Below are positions 1 through 5,886 of a DNA stretch of 16,180 bases, piece by piece. The stretch lies in contig DATDTL010000043.1 in assembly GCA_035290885.1 (NCBI GenBank), positions 1 through 16,180 of the forward strand, in the 5' to 3' direction. The notes beneath the pieces are model-generated. The model was not told the DNA's origin. It searched no databases and saw nothing but the letters and a program-made list of their open reading frames with translations. This stretch comes from JACQID01 sp035290885 (lineage in GTDB: Archaea; Aenigmatarchaeota; Aenigmatarchaeia; GW2011-AR5). The position numbers and the translations under genes were made by a program. Numbering within the stretch: position 1 is the stretch's first letter; every line of letters begins with the position of its first letter.

Positions 1-1
1 C

Positions 2-148
2 TACAGCATCGTAGGCATAATCGCGCTCTTTCTGGGAGGCTGGATAGCCGACTCTTACGGCCCGCAGGCCGCATTGGTCGCATGCTCCCTGCTCATACTG
101 CCGGCAATAGCGATGTATGCCATGATAAGGGACAGGACGAAAGGTTGA
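2..148 (+). CDS. MFS-type transporter, C-terminal fragment
   Basis: Only the last 48 residues lie in the window; the start is upstream. The visible part has a hydrophobic helix, then a G-G-W-I-A-D-S-Y-G-P loop, a second helix rich in Ala, Leu and Ile, and a short basic cytoplasmic tail (M-I-R-D-R-T-K-G) before TGA. A helix, a glycine-rich G-x-x-A-D-x-x-G loop and a last helix with a basic tail is how many major facilitator superfamily permeases end, so this is probably an inner-membrane transporter. The substrate cannot be told from this fragment. A T-run follows the stop (about 152-156) and could help termination. Another polytopic membrane protein cannot be excluded. Confidence 0.6.
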   Translation, partial: YSIVGIIALFLGGWIADSYGPQAALVACSLLILPAIAMYAMIRDRTKG

Positions 149-295
149 TGGATTTTTCAATAATTTTGGAAAAGGCGGATTAGGCATAAAGTTAATACTC
201 CAGCTTGGGCAATACTCGCCAGAAAGCGTGCCCGCGTAAGGACAACTTCACCGCTTATTCTGTCCGGCAAGCCACTCATGATTGGGCACGCCGTT

Positions 296-520
296 TCATG
301 CCTCACGCATCGCCTTTTTAAGTGCCATGCGTTTCAGGTCTTTGATTGTGAGGTTGGTCGGGATCTTCCTGCCTTCTTCTCTCAATGGCTTGAGCGGGTC
401 TTTCGGTATTGGAACCAGTACTACTTCCCGTGGCATGACCAAAACGTGAAATCTCTGGCCAGATTTATCTGTGATTTCTCTTCCCGGCATCATCTTGTTC
501 CTTCCGTTGACGCTAACCAT
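296..520 (-). CDS. AbrB/VapB-like small protein without adjacent toxin
   Basis: A 74-residue protein. The N-terminal half (R-E-I-T-D-K-S-G-Q-R-F-H-V-L-V-M-P-R-E-V-V) reads like the swapped-hairpin strand pattern of archaeal SpoVT-AbrB/VapB-type DNA-binding proteins, and is followed by a V-L-V-P-I-P-K-D-P-L-K-P-L-R-E-E-G segment and a basic helical tail. Such proteins usually autoregulate a VapBC-type toxin-antitoxin operon. No PIN-domain toxin is encoded downstream (295 to 149 on this strand) or upstream, so the gene is solitary here and may be a plain regulator or a remnant. The start is set by an in-frame TAA just upstream of the ATG. An AT-rich CATATGATAT stretch lies about 25 nt upstream as a possible TATA element. 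The family call rests on pattern recognition only. Confidence 0.6.
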   Translation of the reverse strand: MVSVNGRNKMMPGREITDKSGQRFHVLVMPREVVLVPIPKDPLKPLREEGRKIPTNLTIKDLKRMALKKAMREA

Positions 521-654
521 ATTTTACATGCCTCTACCGATATCATATGCGCGTATGGACATTAAAGTTGCAAAGTCCATTTTACCTTCATGAGGGGGAG
601 TATTTTTATGCCTTTCCTAAAGCAACGCTTGCATGGAAATATTCAAAGCGGAAA

Positions 655-660
655 TTTAAA
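655..660 (+). promoter_or_regulatory. TATA-like box for the DUF192 gene
   Basis: TTTAAA centred about 24 nt before ATG 682. This spacing puts the archaeal transcription start at or next to the start codon, implying a leaderless mRNA. No Shine-Dalgarno sequence is seen before the ATG. Confidence 0.55.
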
Positions 661-681
661 CAGCCGCCGCCAATAAATTTC

Positions 682-1107
682 ATGAAATGGTTCACTGTGC
701 TCATGTTTTTGTCGTCAATTGCCTTTTTCATTGAACTCCCTTCCAGCGACACGGGAGCGGCGGCGACGTCCATAACGGTGGGCAATCATACCTACAGCGT
801 GGAGATAGCCAATACATACGAAGAACGGTCAACAGGGCTGATGCACCGCGCTTCGTTGCCCGAAGGGCACGGCATGCTTTTCATGTTTCCCGGCGAAGAT
901 TATCATTCCTTCTGGATGAAGGATACCCTGATTCCGCTGGACATAATATTCGTTTCCTCGGATTTCCGGGTCGTGGACGTCGCGTCCCTTGAGCCGTGCG
1001 CTGCGACGTGCAAGCCATATGCCCCGAAGGAGAAGTCAATGTTCGTGCTTGAAGTCAACAAAGGCTCTGGGATAAAGAACGGGGAAACAGCTTTAATAAA
1101 TTGGTAA
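682..1107 (+). CDS. DUF192 (UPF0127) family exported protein
   Basis: A 141-residue protein. Residues 1-20 form a signal peptide or membrane anchor (M-K-W-F-T-V-L-M-F-L-S-S start), followed by a DUF192 domain with its two hallmark blocks: G-L-M-H-R-A-S-L-P-E-G-H-G-M-L-F-M-F-P and F-W-M-K-D-T-L-I-P-L-D-I-I-F-V. The family is widespread in archaea and bacteria as a small beta-barrel domain, usually exported, with no settled biochemical role. The frame is open from 547, but ATG 682 is preferred because the extra 45 residues resemble nothing, the signal peptide begins here, and a TTTAAA box (655-660) sits about 25 nt upstream, fitting a leaderless mRNA. Two Cys (in C-A-A-T-C) could form a disulfide outside the cell. 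Confidence 0.85.
   Translation: MKWFTVLMFLSSIAFFIELPSSDTGAAATSITVGNHTYSVEIANTYEERSTGLMHRASLPEGHGMLFMFPGEDYHSFWMKDTLIPLDIIFVSSDFRVVDVASLEPCAATCKPYAPKEKSMFVLEVNKGSGIKNGETALINW
1092..1100 (+). promoter_or_regulatory. TATA-like box for the 112-aa hypothetical gene
   Basis: TTTAATAAA centred about 23 nt before ATG 1119 and lying inside the last codons of the DUF192 gene. It is the main argument for the 1119 start and for separate transcription. Confidence 0.45.
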
Positions 1108-1118
1108 TAATTTCTCTT

Positions 1119-1457
1119 ATGGAATATAGGGCTACCAGCTTACGCCCAATAGACGGATACTTTAGGCTTAGTCTTGGCGGGGCCGCCACTATCGGCATGG
1201 AGATTTATGCCAATCCTTCGGCTCCTTTGCCGCAATTGCGACAGGAAGCATGGGACAGGTATCTTAATAATCTCAGGGAAGCGGGGCTGAACGTCATGGC
1301 CAAGGGCGGACAGATCCGGCATAGGGCCGCGACGAAAGGAACAAAACAGAGAAGAGGCGACAGGCCGTCTATACTTTTAGGCGCCTTGTCAATGGAAGAA
1401 GTATGTCAATCAGTCAATATGGCATATTGGCACGGAAGCGGCATACAATTGCATTAA
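1119..1457 (+). CDS. Hypothetical protein
   Basis: A 112-residue protein that I do not recognise. It is soluble, with no signal peptide or membrane segment. The N-terminus is M-E-Y-R-A-T-S-L-R-P-I-D-G-Y-F-R-L, the middle is basic (K-G-T-K-Q-R-R-G-D-R) and the C-terminus contains M-E-E-V-C-Q-S-V. ATG 1119 is preferred over an in-frame start at 1101 because a TTTAATAAA box (1092-1100) lies about 23 nt upstream and the 1101 start would overlap the preceding stop. It starts 11 nt after the DUF192 stop and overlaps the convergent adenylate kinase stop by 4 nt. That it fills exactly the space between two real genes and has its own promoter-like element supports it being real, but no family evidence backs it. 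Confidence 0.5.
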   Translation: MEYRATSLRPIDGYFRLSLGGAATIGMEIYANPSAPLPQLRQEAWDRYLNNLREAGLNVMAKGGQIRHRAATKGTKQRRGDRPSILLGALSMEEVCQSVNMAYWHGSGIQLH

Positions 1458-2056
1458 TACTTTAGCGCTTTTTCTATGTCGGCGAATACGGCATTCACCG
1501 CTTGCGACGCGTCAACAGGCTTCAAAATGTTCTTTTTCTTGTAATAGGCAATGAGAGGAGTCGTTTCAGTATGGTAGATTTCCAGCCTTTTTTTTATCAC
1601 ATCGGGCTTGTCGTCGTCCCGTTGGTAAAGCGGGCCGCCGCAGGCGCCGCATTTTCCAGTTCTTGAGTATATCTTGCCGCATTCGCGGCATTGCCGCCTG
1701 CCGGAGAGCCTTTCCACGGCAATGGCATCGCCCAGTTCAAGCAGTATCGCGGCGTCAAACTTCTCGCCAAGCATCTCGGCCTGCGTAACGGTGCGCGGGA
1801 ATCCGTCAAGAATAAATCCTTTGGAGCAGTCGCCCCGCGAAAGCCGTGCCCTGATAATGCTTACCGTGAGCTCGTCCGGCACAAGCCTGCCGGCGTTTAT
1901 TATTTCCTTTATCTTTTTGGCTATAGTAGAGTCGTTCTTGACTTCTTCGCGAAGCAGATCGCCCATTGATATATGGGGGATGCCGTATTTTTTGGAAAGC
2001 AAAGGCGCCTGCGTCCCTTTTCCGGAGCCTGCCATGCCAAGAATAACTATTTTCAT
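1454..2056 (-). CDS. adk: Adenylate kinase, zinc-LID bacterial type
   Basis: A 200-residue enzyme converting ATP + AMP to 2 ADP. The P-loop G-M-A-G-S-G-K-G-T is at residues 7-15, the D-G-F-P-R-T motif at 84-89, and the LID carries four cysteines C123-x2-C126-x9-C136-x2-C139, the structural zinc site of many bacterial Adks. This is the bacterial-style long-LID enzyme, not the archaeal AdkA type. The frame is open further upstream, but ATG at 2056 is chosen because the P-loop then falls at the normal distance from the N-terminus and because it starts 4 nt after the stop of the UPF0200 gene, pointing to a two-gene operon. Its 3' end overlaps the convergent hypothetical gene by 4 nt. Confidence 0.95.
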   Translation of the reverse strand: MKIVILGMAGSGKGTQAPLLSKKYGIPHISMGDLLREEVKNDSTIAKKIKEIINAGRLVPDELTVSIIRARLSRGDCSKGFILDGFPRTVTQAEMLGEKFDAAILLELGDAIAVERLSGRRQCRECGKIYSRTGKCGACGGPLYQRDDDKPDVIKKRLEIYHTETTPLIAYYKKKNILKPVDASQAVNAVFADIEKALKY

Positions 2057-2060
2057 TGCA

Positions 2061-2612
2061 TCACTCGTCGTATTGGGTTGTCTTGAAAAGCTTATCAATC
2101 TTTTCGTACAGCTCGCCAAGCGTTCCGTCGTTCTTTATCGTGAAGTCCGCATATTCCAGAGCCTGCGTGTAGCCAAGCTCCTCCTCGCGCTCATCCTGTT
2201 TTTCAAATTCCTCAAGCGTCTGGGGATCCCCGGGCCTGCCGCGCGCGAACATGCGCTCAAACCGCTTCTCTGCGTGCGCTTCCGTAATTATTATCTTCAT
2301 CCGCGGGAACGCCTTCTTCAGGGGCAGCACGTCGCCATCGGTGCGCATCTCCTTGACAATGACCTTTGGTCCGCTTTCACCTATTTTTTTCAGAACTATA
2401 TTCGTGAAATAATCGGCGCCGTAACGGTCGCGGTATTTTTTGCTCACGGCCTGCATGTTGGCGCGGTTCGCCTCCAGCCCTTCCTTTTCTGTCACGTCCT
2501 TGACGGCGTCGCGGAACGCCACGACTGCGTATCGGTATTTTCTTGCGAGGTATTCGGCGACAGTGTCCTTGCCGGCCCCTATCCGCCCGACAATGCCGAT
2601 TATTTTTTGCAT
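2061..2612 (-). CDS. UPF0200-family P-loop nucleotide kinase-like protein
   Basis: A 183-residue protein with a Walker A motif G-R-I-G-A-G-K-D-T at residues 9-17 and the R-F-E-R-M-F-A-R-G-R-P-G-D-P-x-T-L-E-E-F region with E-x-x-D-E-R-E-E that typifies archaeal UPF0200 proteins, relatives of adenylate and dephospho-CoA kinases. The true substrate of this archaeal family is not established. It is the first gene of a pair with adk (4-nt gap), consistent with a role in nucleotide or cofactor phosphorylation. The ATG is preceded by a TATA-like ATTTAAG on this strand (2633-2639) overlapping the stop of the upstream transporter gene, so it likely has its own promoter. It could be misread as dephospho-CoA kinase. 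Confidence 0.85.
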   Translation of the reverse strand: MQKIIGIVGRIGAGKDTVAEYLARKYRYAVVAFRDAVKDVTEKEGLEANRANMQAVSKKYRDRYGADYFTNIVLKKIGESGPKVIVKEMRTDGDVLPLKKAFPRMKIIITEAHAEKRFERMFARGRPGDPQTLEEFEKQDEREEELGYTQALEYADFTIKNDGTLGELYEKIDKLFKTTQYDE

Positions 2613-2632
2613 TATGTTATTTGCTCTTAACC

Positions 2633-2639
2633 CTTAAAT
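2633..2639 (-). promoter_or_regulatory. TATA-like box for the UPF0200-adk pair
   Basis: ATTTAAG on the minus strand, centred about 24 nt before ATG 2612, just downstream of the transporter stop. The position fits a leaderless transcript. Confidence 0.5.
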
Positions 2640-3490
2640 CAGAACGAAAGCGCGATTATGCCGGCTACTATCAGAAAGAGCGCGAGATACTGATGAATAT
2701 CGAGTCTCTCCTTGAGGAAAAAGCGCGCGTAAAGAACGCTGACGACTGGAGCTGCGAACGCCAACGGGCCAACTATGCTTACATCCGAAGCAACTATTCC
2801 AACGCTGTATGCCGCGGTGCCTATGGCGACAAGAAAGCTCACTTTAAGCAGGTCTGTAGCCGTTTTCATGTCTATGCGCGTGTTTAACTTGCCTTGTTTT
2901 AGGGCAACCAGACCGGCAAATATTCCTATGCCGGCCTGCGTCACGACCGCGGTAAAGAGCGGGCCCATCGCCGAAACCGGATATTTGAGCAGGAAGTAAT
3001 ACGCTCCCCATAGCACGGAAGTGACAAGGGCATAAGGCACGCCTGCCGAGATGCCTTTCTTTAGGTCATCCGGCTTGACGGACACCGTTATCACACCAAG
3101 TATTATCGCAGCAACCGAAGCCAGCTTGATGCCTGTCAGGCTCTCGCCGAGGAATGCCACCGAAAACATGACGGTGAATACGCTCGCGGAATTGGCAACC
3201 GGCACAATCACGCCGATCTTCCCGGCTTCAAGCGCCTTGTAGAACGTGAACAACGGCACCACGCCCAGCAGGGCTATGCCCGTTGCAATCAGTATTTGCT
3301 CCGGCAAGAAATAGAATCCGGCAGGATACAGTAGGAAAGCCGGGACAAGAAGTGCCGCGCTTATCAGGGCTTGGTATGCCATGGCGTTGAGTTTGCCTAT
3401 CTTTTTAATCACCCCCTGCACAAGAGCGCTGTTAAGGCCGAATCCTATCATCGTGAGGATGCCGAAAAGAATGCCGGTTTCCAAGGCCAT
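2639..3490 (-). CDS. EamA/DMT-superfamily transporter
   Basis: A 283-residue polytopic membrane protein with about ten hydrophobic segments arranged as two EamA repeats. The second repeat ends with the characteristic P-x-x-x-x-x-Y-A-x-x-F-L-K-E-R-L block before the last helix, and the first repeat has the equivalent F-L-G-E-S-L. Such proteins export or import small metabolites, often amino acids, nucleotide precursors or sugar derivatives; the substrate is unknown. The frame is open upstream to 3757, but the extension runs through the trm5 gene on the other strand, and ATG 3490 gives the normal family length and lies about 25 nt from a TATA element shared with trm5. Confidence 0.88.
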   Translation of the reverse strand: MALETGILFGILTMIGFGLNSALVQGVIKKIGKLNAMAYQALISAALLVPAFLLYPAGFYFLPEQILIATGIALLGVVPLFTFYKALEAGKIGVIVPVANSASVFTVMFSVAFLGESLTGIKLASVAAIILGVITVSVKPDDLKKGISAGVPYALVTSVLWGAYYFLLKYPVSAMGPLFTAVVTQAGIGIFAGLVALKQGKLNTRIDMKTATDLLKVSFLVAIGTAAYSVGIVASDVSIVGPLAFAAPVVSVLYARFFLKERLDIHQYLALFLIVAGIIALSF

Positions 3491-3509
3491 TCTATAGGAT
3501 TGCAGCGGC

Positions 3510-3519
3510 AATATTAAAG
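3510..3519. promoter_or_regulatory. Single TATA element shared by divergent eamA-like and trm5 genes
   Basis: The 49-nt spacer 3491-3539 holds one AT-rich core, AATATTAAAG on the plus strand and CTTTAATATT on the minus strand. Its centre is about 25 nt from both start codons (3490 and 3540). Because AATATT is palindromic, the core offers a TATA-like sequence in both directions. No other TATA-like sequence is positioned to serve either gene. Confidence 0.6.
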
Positions 3520-3539
3520 CATGACCTGCAAATAGCATA

Positions 3540-4361
3540 ATGGCGCTCCACGATCTTCTGGCAAAGAAGCTGAAAAAAGGCGAAGCCGCGCTGGTGCCTT
3601 CTTCATTTGACGTCATCGGAAACCGCGACAAGGCCGTTGCAATAATAGAGATTCCCGAAGCGCTGAAGAAAAAGAAAAAAATCATAGCTAAAGCGCTCAT
3701 GAAACAGCACCCTAATGTGAAGACTGTGCTTGAGAAAGCGTCGCCAAGGAAGGGCATTTACAGGACAAGGATGCTGAAGATAATGGCCGGCTCGCGGAAC
3801 ACGGAAGTGATGCATGTTGAGAACGGCTGCCGCTTCGCCGTTGACCCGCGAAAGTCGTACTTCTCGCAGCGCGAATCCACTGAAAGGGCGCGCGCCGCCT
3901 CTGAAATAAAGGAAGGCGAAGACGTGATGATATTCTTTGCCGGCATAGGCGCGCTGCCGATAGTCATCGCAAAGAAGGCGAAGCCCGGCCGATGCGTTGG
4001 CATAGAGATAAATCCGGATGCCGTGGATTCTTTCCGGAAAAATATTGTTTTGAACAAGACCCCGAACGTGGAAGCCGTGGCGGGCGACGTCAGGGAGAAA
4101 TATGCCGCATTCAAAGGCGGTTTCGATCGGGTCCTGATGCCGCTGCCGGAGACGAGCGAAGAGTTCCTGAACGAAGCCTTGGCAGTTCTGAAGCCGCATG
4201 GCACCGTCAGCGTCTATTTTTTCGCAGCCGAAACCGAATTAAAGGAGCGAGAGCAAATTATTGCAGGCAAGCTCAATGGTACAATACTCAAGACCGTGCG
4301 GGTGTTGCCGTATGGGCCAAGAATATGGAAATACAGGACTGACGTGATAGTGGAAAAATGA
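3540..4361 (+). CDS. trm5: Trm5-family tRNA (guanine37-N1)-methyltransferase, short form
   Basis: A 273-residue SAM-dependent methylase expected to make m1G37 in tRNA, the first step of wyosine formation on tRNA-Phe and a frameshift-preventing mark on other tRNAs. The D2-like start S-F-D-V-I-G (22-27), Y-F-S-Q-R-E-S-T-E-R (107-116), the SAM-binding F-F-A-G-I-G (132-137), E-I-N-P (156-159) and D-R-V-L-M-P-L-P-E (196-204) are all visible. Full archaeal Trm5b proteins are around 330 residues with an N-terminal D1 tRNA-recognition domain; this one begins almost directly at D2, so D1 is missing. The position that is Asn in the N-L-P motif of the Methanocaldococcus enzyme is Pro here. The ATG sits about 25 nt after a TATA element and the stop overlaps the next start by 4 nt. 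Confidence 0.82.
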   Translation: MALHDLLAKKLKKGEAALVPSSFDVIGNRDKAVAIIEIPEALKKKKKIIAKALMKQHPNVKTVLEKASPRKGIYRTRMLKIMAGSRNTEVMHVENGCRFAVDPRKSYFSQRESTERARAASEIKEGEDVMIFFAGIGALPIVIAKKAKPGRCVGIEINPDAVDSFRKNIVLNKTPNVEAVAGDVREKYAAFKGGFDRVLMPLPETSEEFLNEALAVLKPHGTVSVYFFAAETELKEREQIIAGKLNGTILKTVRVLPYGPRIWKYRTDVIVEK

Positions 4362-4948
4362 AGCTCTATATTGTTGCCGGTATTATAGCGGGCTTTCTGG
4401 TAGTCTATGCGCTTTCCGCAATTACCGGCAACGCAGCAGCCGGAAGCGGTATGCCAATTTTGCCAAACGCCGCGGAGCCGAAGAGCGGTTTGCCTGAACA
4501 AGAATTCTATCACGCTCACGCGGACTTCAAGGTGTTCATCAATGGCAACGAGATGGATTTCGCCAAGGAGAAATACGAACACATAGACCGTAATATTCAT
4601 CTTCATGTAAACAACCCTTACGGCGGCTATCTTTTGCATCTGGAAGGCAGGAAAGCCCCTATCGGCGCTTTCTTTTCGTCTCTCGGCATGGCTTTCAATT
4701 CCACGTGCTTCAGCACGGAAACCAAAAGTTATTGCGATGACGGCACACCGGCTCTTGCTTTCTTCGTGGACGGGGAACAGAACTACGAATACGGCGATTA
4801 CGTGCCCCAAGATATGGACAGAATACTGATAACCTACGGCAGCGCAGAACCTATAAAGGAGCAAATGGATTCCGTGACAAGCGTGGCATGCGCGTTTTCC
4901 GGAAGGTGCGCAATACCGCAGGAACTGGAGGGCATGGACCTACTTTAG
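4358..4948 (+). CDS. Membrane-anchored His/Cys-rich conserved protein
   Basis: A 196-residue protein of unknown function. Residues 1-23 are one hydrophobic N-terminal anchor, and the rest is predicted to be extracytoplasmic. The soluble domain has H52-x-H54-A-D-F, later H81-L-H83 and H94, then F-F-S-S-L-G (105-110) and two cysteine pairs (C117/C126 and C178/C184). I recall similar HxHADF-plus-HLH proteins in other archaeal genomes but cannot attach a function. The clustered histidines suggest metal binding and the cysteines a disulfide-stabilised outer domain; both are inference. It is translationally coupled to trm5 through an ATGA overlap, which may only reflect genome compaction. The thioredoxin-like protein at 10805-11185 would be a plausible oxidation partner. 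Confidence 0.8.
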   Translation: MKLYIVAGIIAGFLVVYALSAITGNAAAGSGMPILPNAAEPKSGLPEQEFYHAHADFKVFINGNEMDFAKEKYEHIDRNIHLHVNNPYGGYLLHLEGRKAPIGAFFSSLGMAFNSTCFSTETKSYCDDGTPALAFFVDGEQNYEYGDYVPQDMDRILITYGSAEPIKEQMDSVTSVACAFSGRCAIPQELEGMDLL

Positions 4949-4950
4949 AT

Positions 4951-4960
4951 ATTTAAATAT
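4951..4960 (+). promoter_or_regulatory. TATA-like box for the central carbon operon
   Basis: ATTTAAATAT, 3 nt after the preceding stop. An initiation site about 25 nt downstream would fall near 4980, leaving a leader of about 20 nt that includes the Shine-Dalgarno sequence GAGGTG. This is the only strong TATA candidate before the five-gene block. Confidence 0.6.
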
Positions 4961-4990
4961 TTGATAGACAAAGTATGATAAAGTATGAAA

Positions 4991-4996
4991 GAGGTG
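4991..4996 (+). promoter_or_regulatory. Shine-Dalgarno site deciding the aldolase start
   Basis: GAGGTG ending 5 nt before ATG 5002. It favours 5002 over the in-frame ATG 4975, which lies too close to the TATA box. The same hexamer with the same spacing precedes GAPDH (8135-8140). Confidence 0.65.
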
Positions 4997-5001
4997 TTGA
5001 A

Positions 5002-5886
5002 ATGGAGCTTTTGATACTGGCGTTTGACCACCGCGGCTCGTTCCTTGAAAAGATGTTCGGGATAAAGGGGAGGGAGCCTACGCCTGAAGAGGCGAAGAAG
5101 ATTTCCGATTACAAGAAAATCATTTATGAAGGCTTTATCCAGTCTATAAAGAGCAAGAAAAGCGGCAGGGGCATACTCGTGGACGAGCAGTTCGGCTTTG
5201 CCATACTTGAGGATGCAAAAAGGAACGGAATAACGTTTGCCATGCCATGCGAAAAGTCCGGGCAGGACGAGTTTGATTTTGATTACGGCTCCGCTTTTCC
5301 GGTGCATATACAGAAATTCAACCCGGATTACGTGAAAGTGCTCGTTCGGCTGAATCCCGAAGGAAACGACGAAATCAATTACAGGCAGATGGAAAGGCTG
5401 AAAAAACTGGACAATTACCTGAAACTATCGGGAAGAAAACTGCTGTTTTAGCTGCTTGTTCCTGCCACGGAAAAGCAAATGGCAGGCGGCAAGGAGAAAT
5501 ACGACGCCGAATTAAGGCCGAAGCTCATGGTAAAGGCGATGAAGATGATACAGGACTATGCGATAGAGCCTGATGTATGGAAATTGGAAGGCGTTGACAA
5601 GGCAGAGGATTCGCGCGGCCTTGTTGCGCAAGCGCAGGCAGGCGGCAGGAATGCGGGCGTCGTCACGCTTGGCCGCGGCGAAAGCAAGGAAAAAGTCGCC
5701 GAATGGCTGAAAGTCGGGGCGAAGATTCCAGGGATAATAGGATTTGCCGTGGGCAGGACGATATTCTGGGAGCCGCTTGAAGGCTACAAGAGCGGCAAGT
5801 TTTCACGAAGCGACGCCGTGCGCATGATAGCCGAGAATTATTCGGGTTTTGTAAAACTTTGGCAGGATGAAAAGAATGGACAATGA
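5002..5886 (+). CDS. DUF2090/LacD-like class I aldolase, interrupted by in-frame UAG
   Basis: Two open segments in the same frame (5002-5448 and 5452-5886) form one 295-codon gene broken only by TAG at 5449-5451 (codon 150). The first half has L-A-F-D-H-R-G-S-F, V-D-E-Q-F-G, C-E-K-S-G-Q-D-E-F and Y-V-K-V-L-V-R-L-N-P-E-G. The second has L-L-V-P-A-T right after the stop, D-V-W-K-L-E-G (Lys about 194, the candidate Schiff-base lysine by analogy with LacD) and G-F-A-V-G-R-T-I-F. As I recall the family, the residue before L-L-V-P-A-T is usually Glu, so a single GAG-to-TAG change would explain the stop. The gene heads a block with FBPase, PGK, GAPDH and TIM, suggesting it is the fructose-bisphosphate aldolase. 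It may be read through, a recent nonsense mutant or a sequence error; reinitiation at ATG 5479 lacks a clear Shine-Dalgarno site. Confidence 0.8.
5461..5486 (+). other. Hairpin 9 nt downstream of the in-frame UAG
   Basis: CCTGCCA (5461-5467) and TGGCAGG (5480-5486) are perfectly complementary, giving a 7-bp GC-rich stem with a 12-nt A-rich loop. The stem begins 9 nt after the UAG, close to the spacing of stimulatory structures at known viral readthrough sites. The arms lie in coding sequence, so coincidence is possible. Confidence 0.45.

Noticed and set aside
149..295. Possible small RNA between the MFS tail and the AbrB-like gene
   Set aside because: No box C/D motifs, convincing fold or tRNA-like structure found by eye.
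555..580. ATGGAC/GTCCAT inverted repeat in the 521-681 spacer
   Set aside because: Only 6 bp with a 14-nt AT-rich loop; no match to a terminator, attenuator or known operator, so chance is likely.
547..681. N-terminal extension of the DUF192 protein
   Set aside because: The 45 extra residues precede a good signal peptide and contain the TATA-like box, so they are more likely promoter region.
1674..2630. Long plus-strand open frame (318 codons) across adk and the UPF0200 gene
   Set aside because: Antisense to two confidently identified genes; low-complexity composition with no recognisable domain. A shadow frame.
3491..3757. N-terminal extension of the EamA transporter
   Set aside because: The extra 89 residues are opposite trm5 and would exceed the normal ten-helix family size; ATG 3490 has the TATA spacing.
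4214..4864. Minus-strand open frame of 216 codons
   Set aside because: Lies opposite the end of trm5 and the His/Cys-rich protein, whose motifs and 4-nt overlap are convincing.
5449..5451. Pyrrolysine at the UAG codon
   Set aside because: No pyl genes or methylamine methyltransferase context here, other genes end in TAG, and the family position appears to be Glu; kept only as a remote option.
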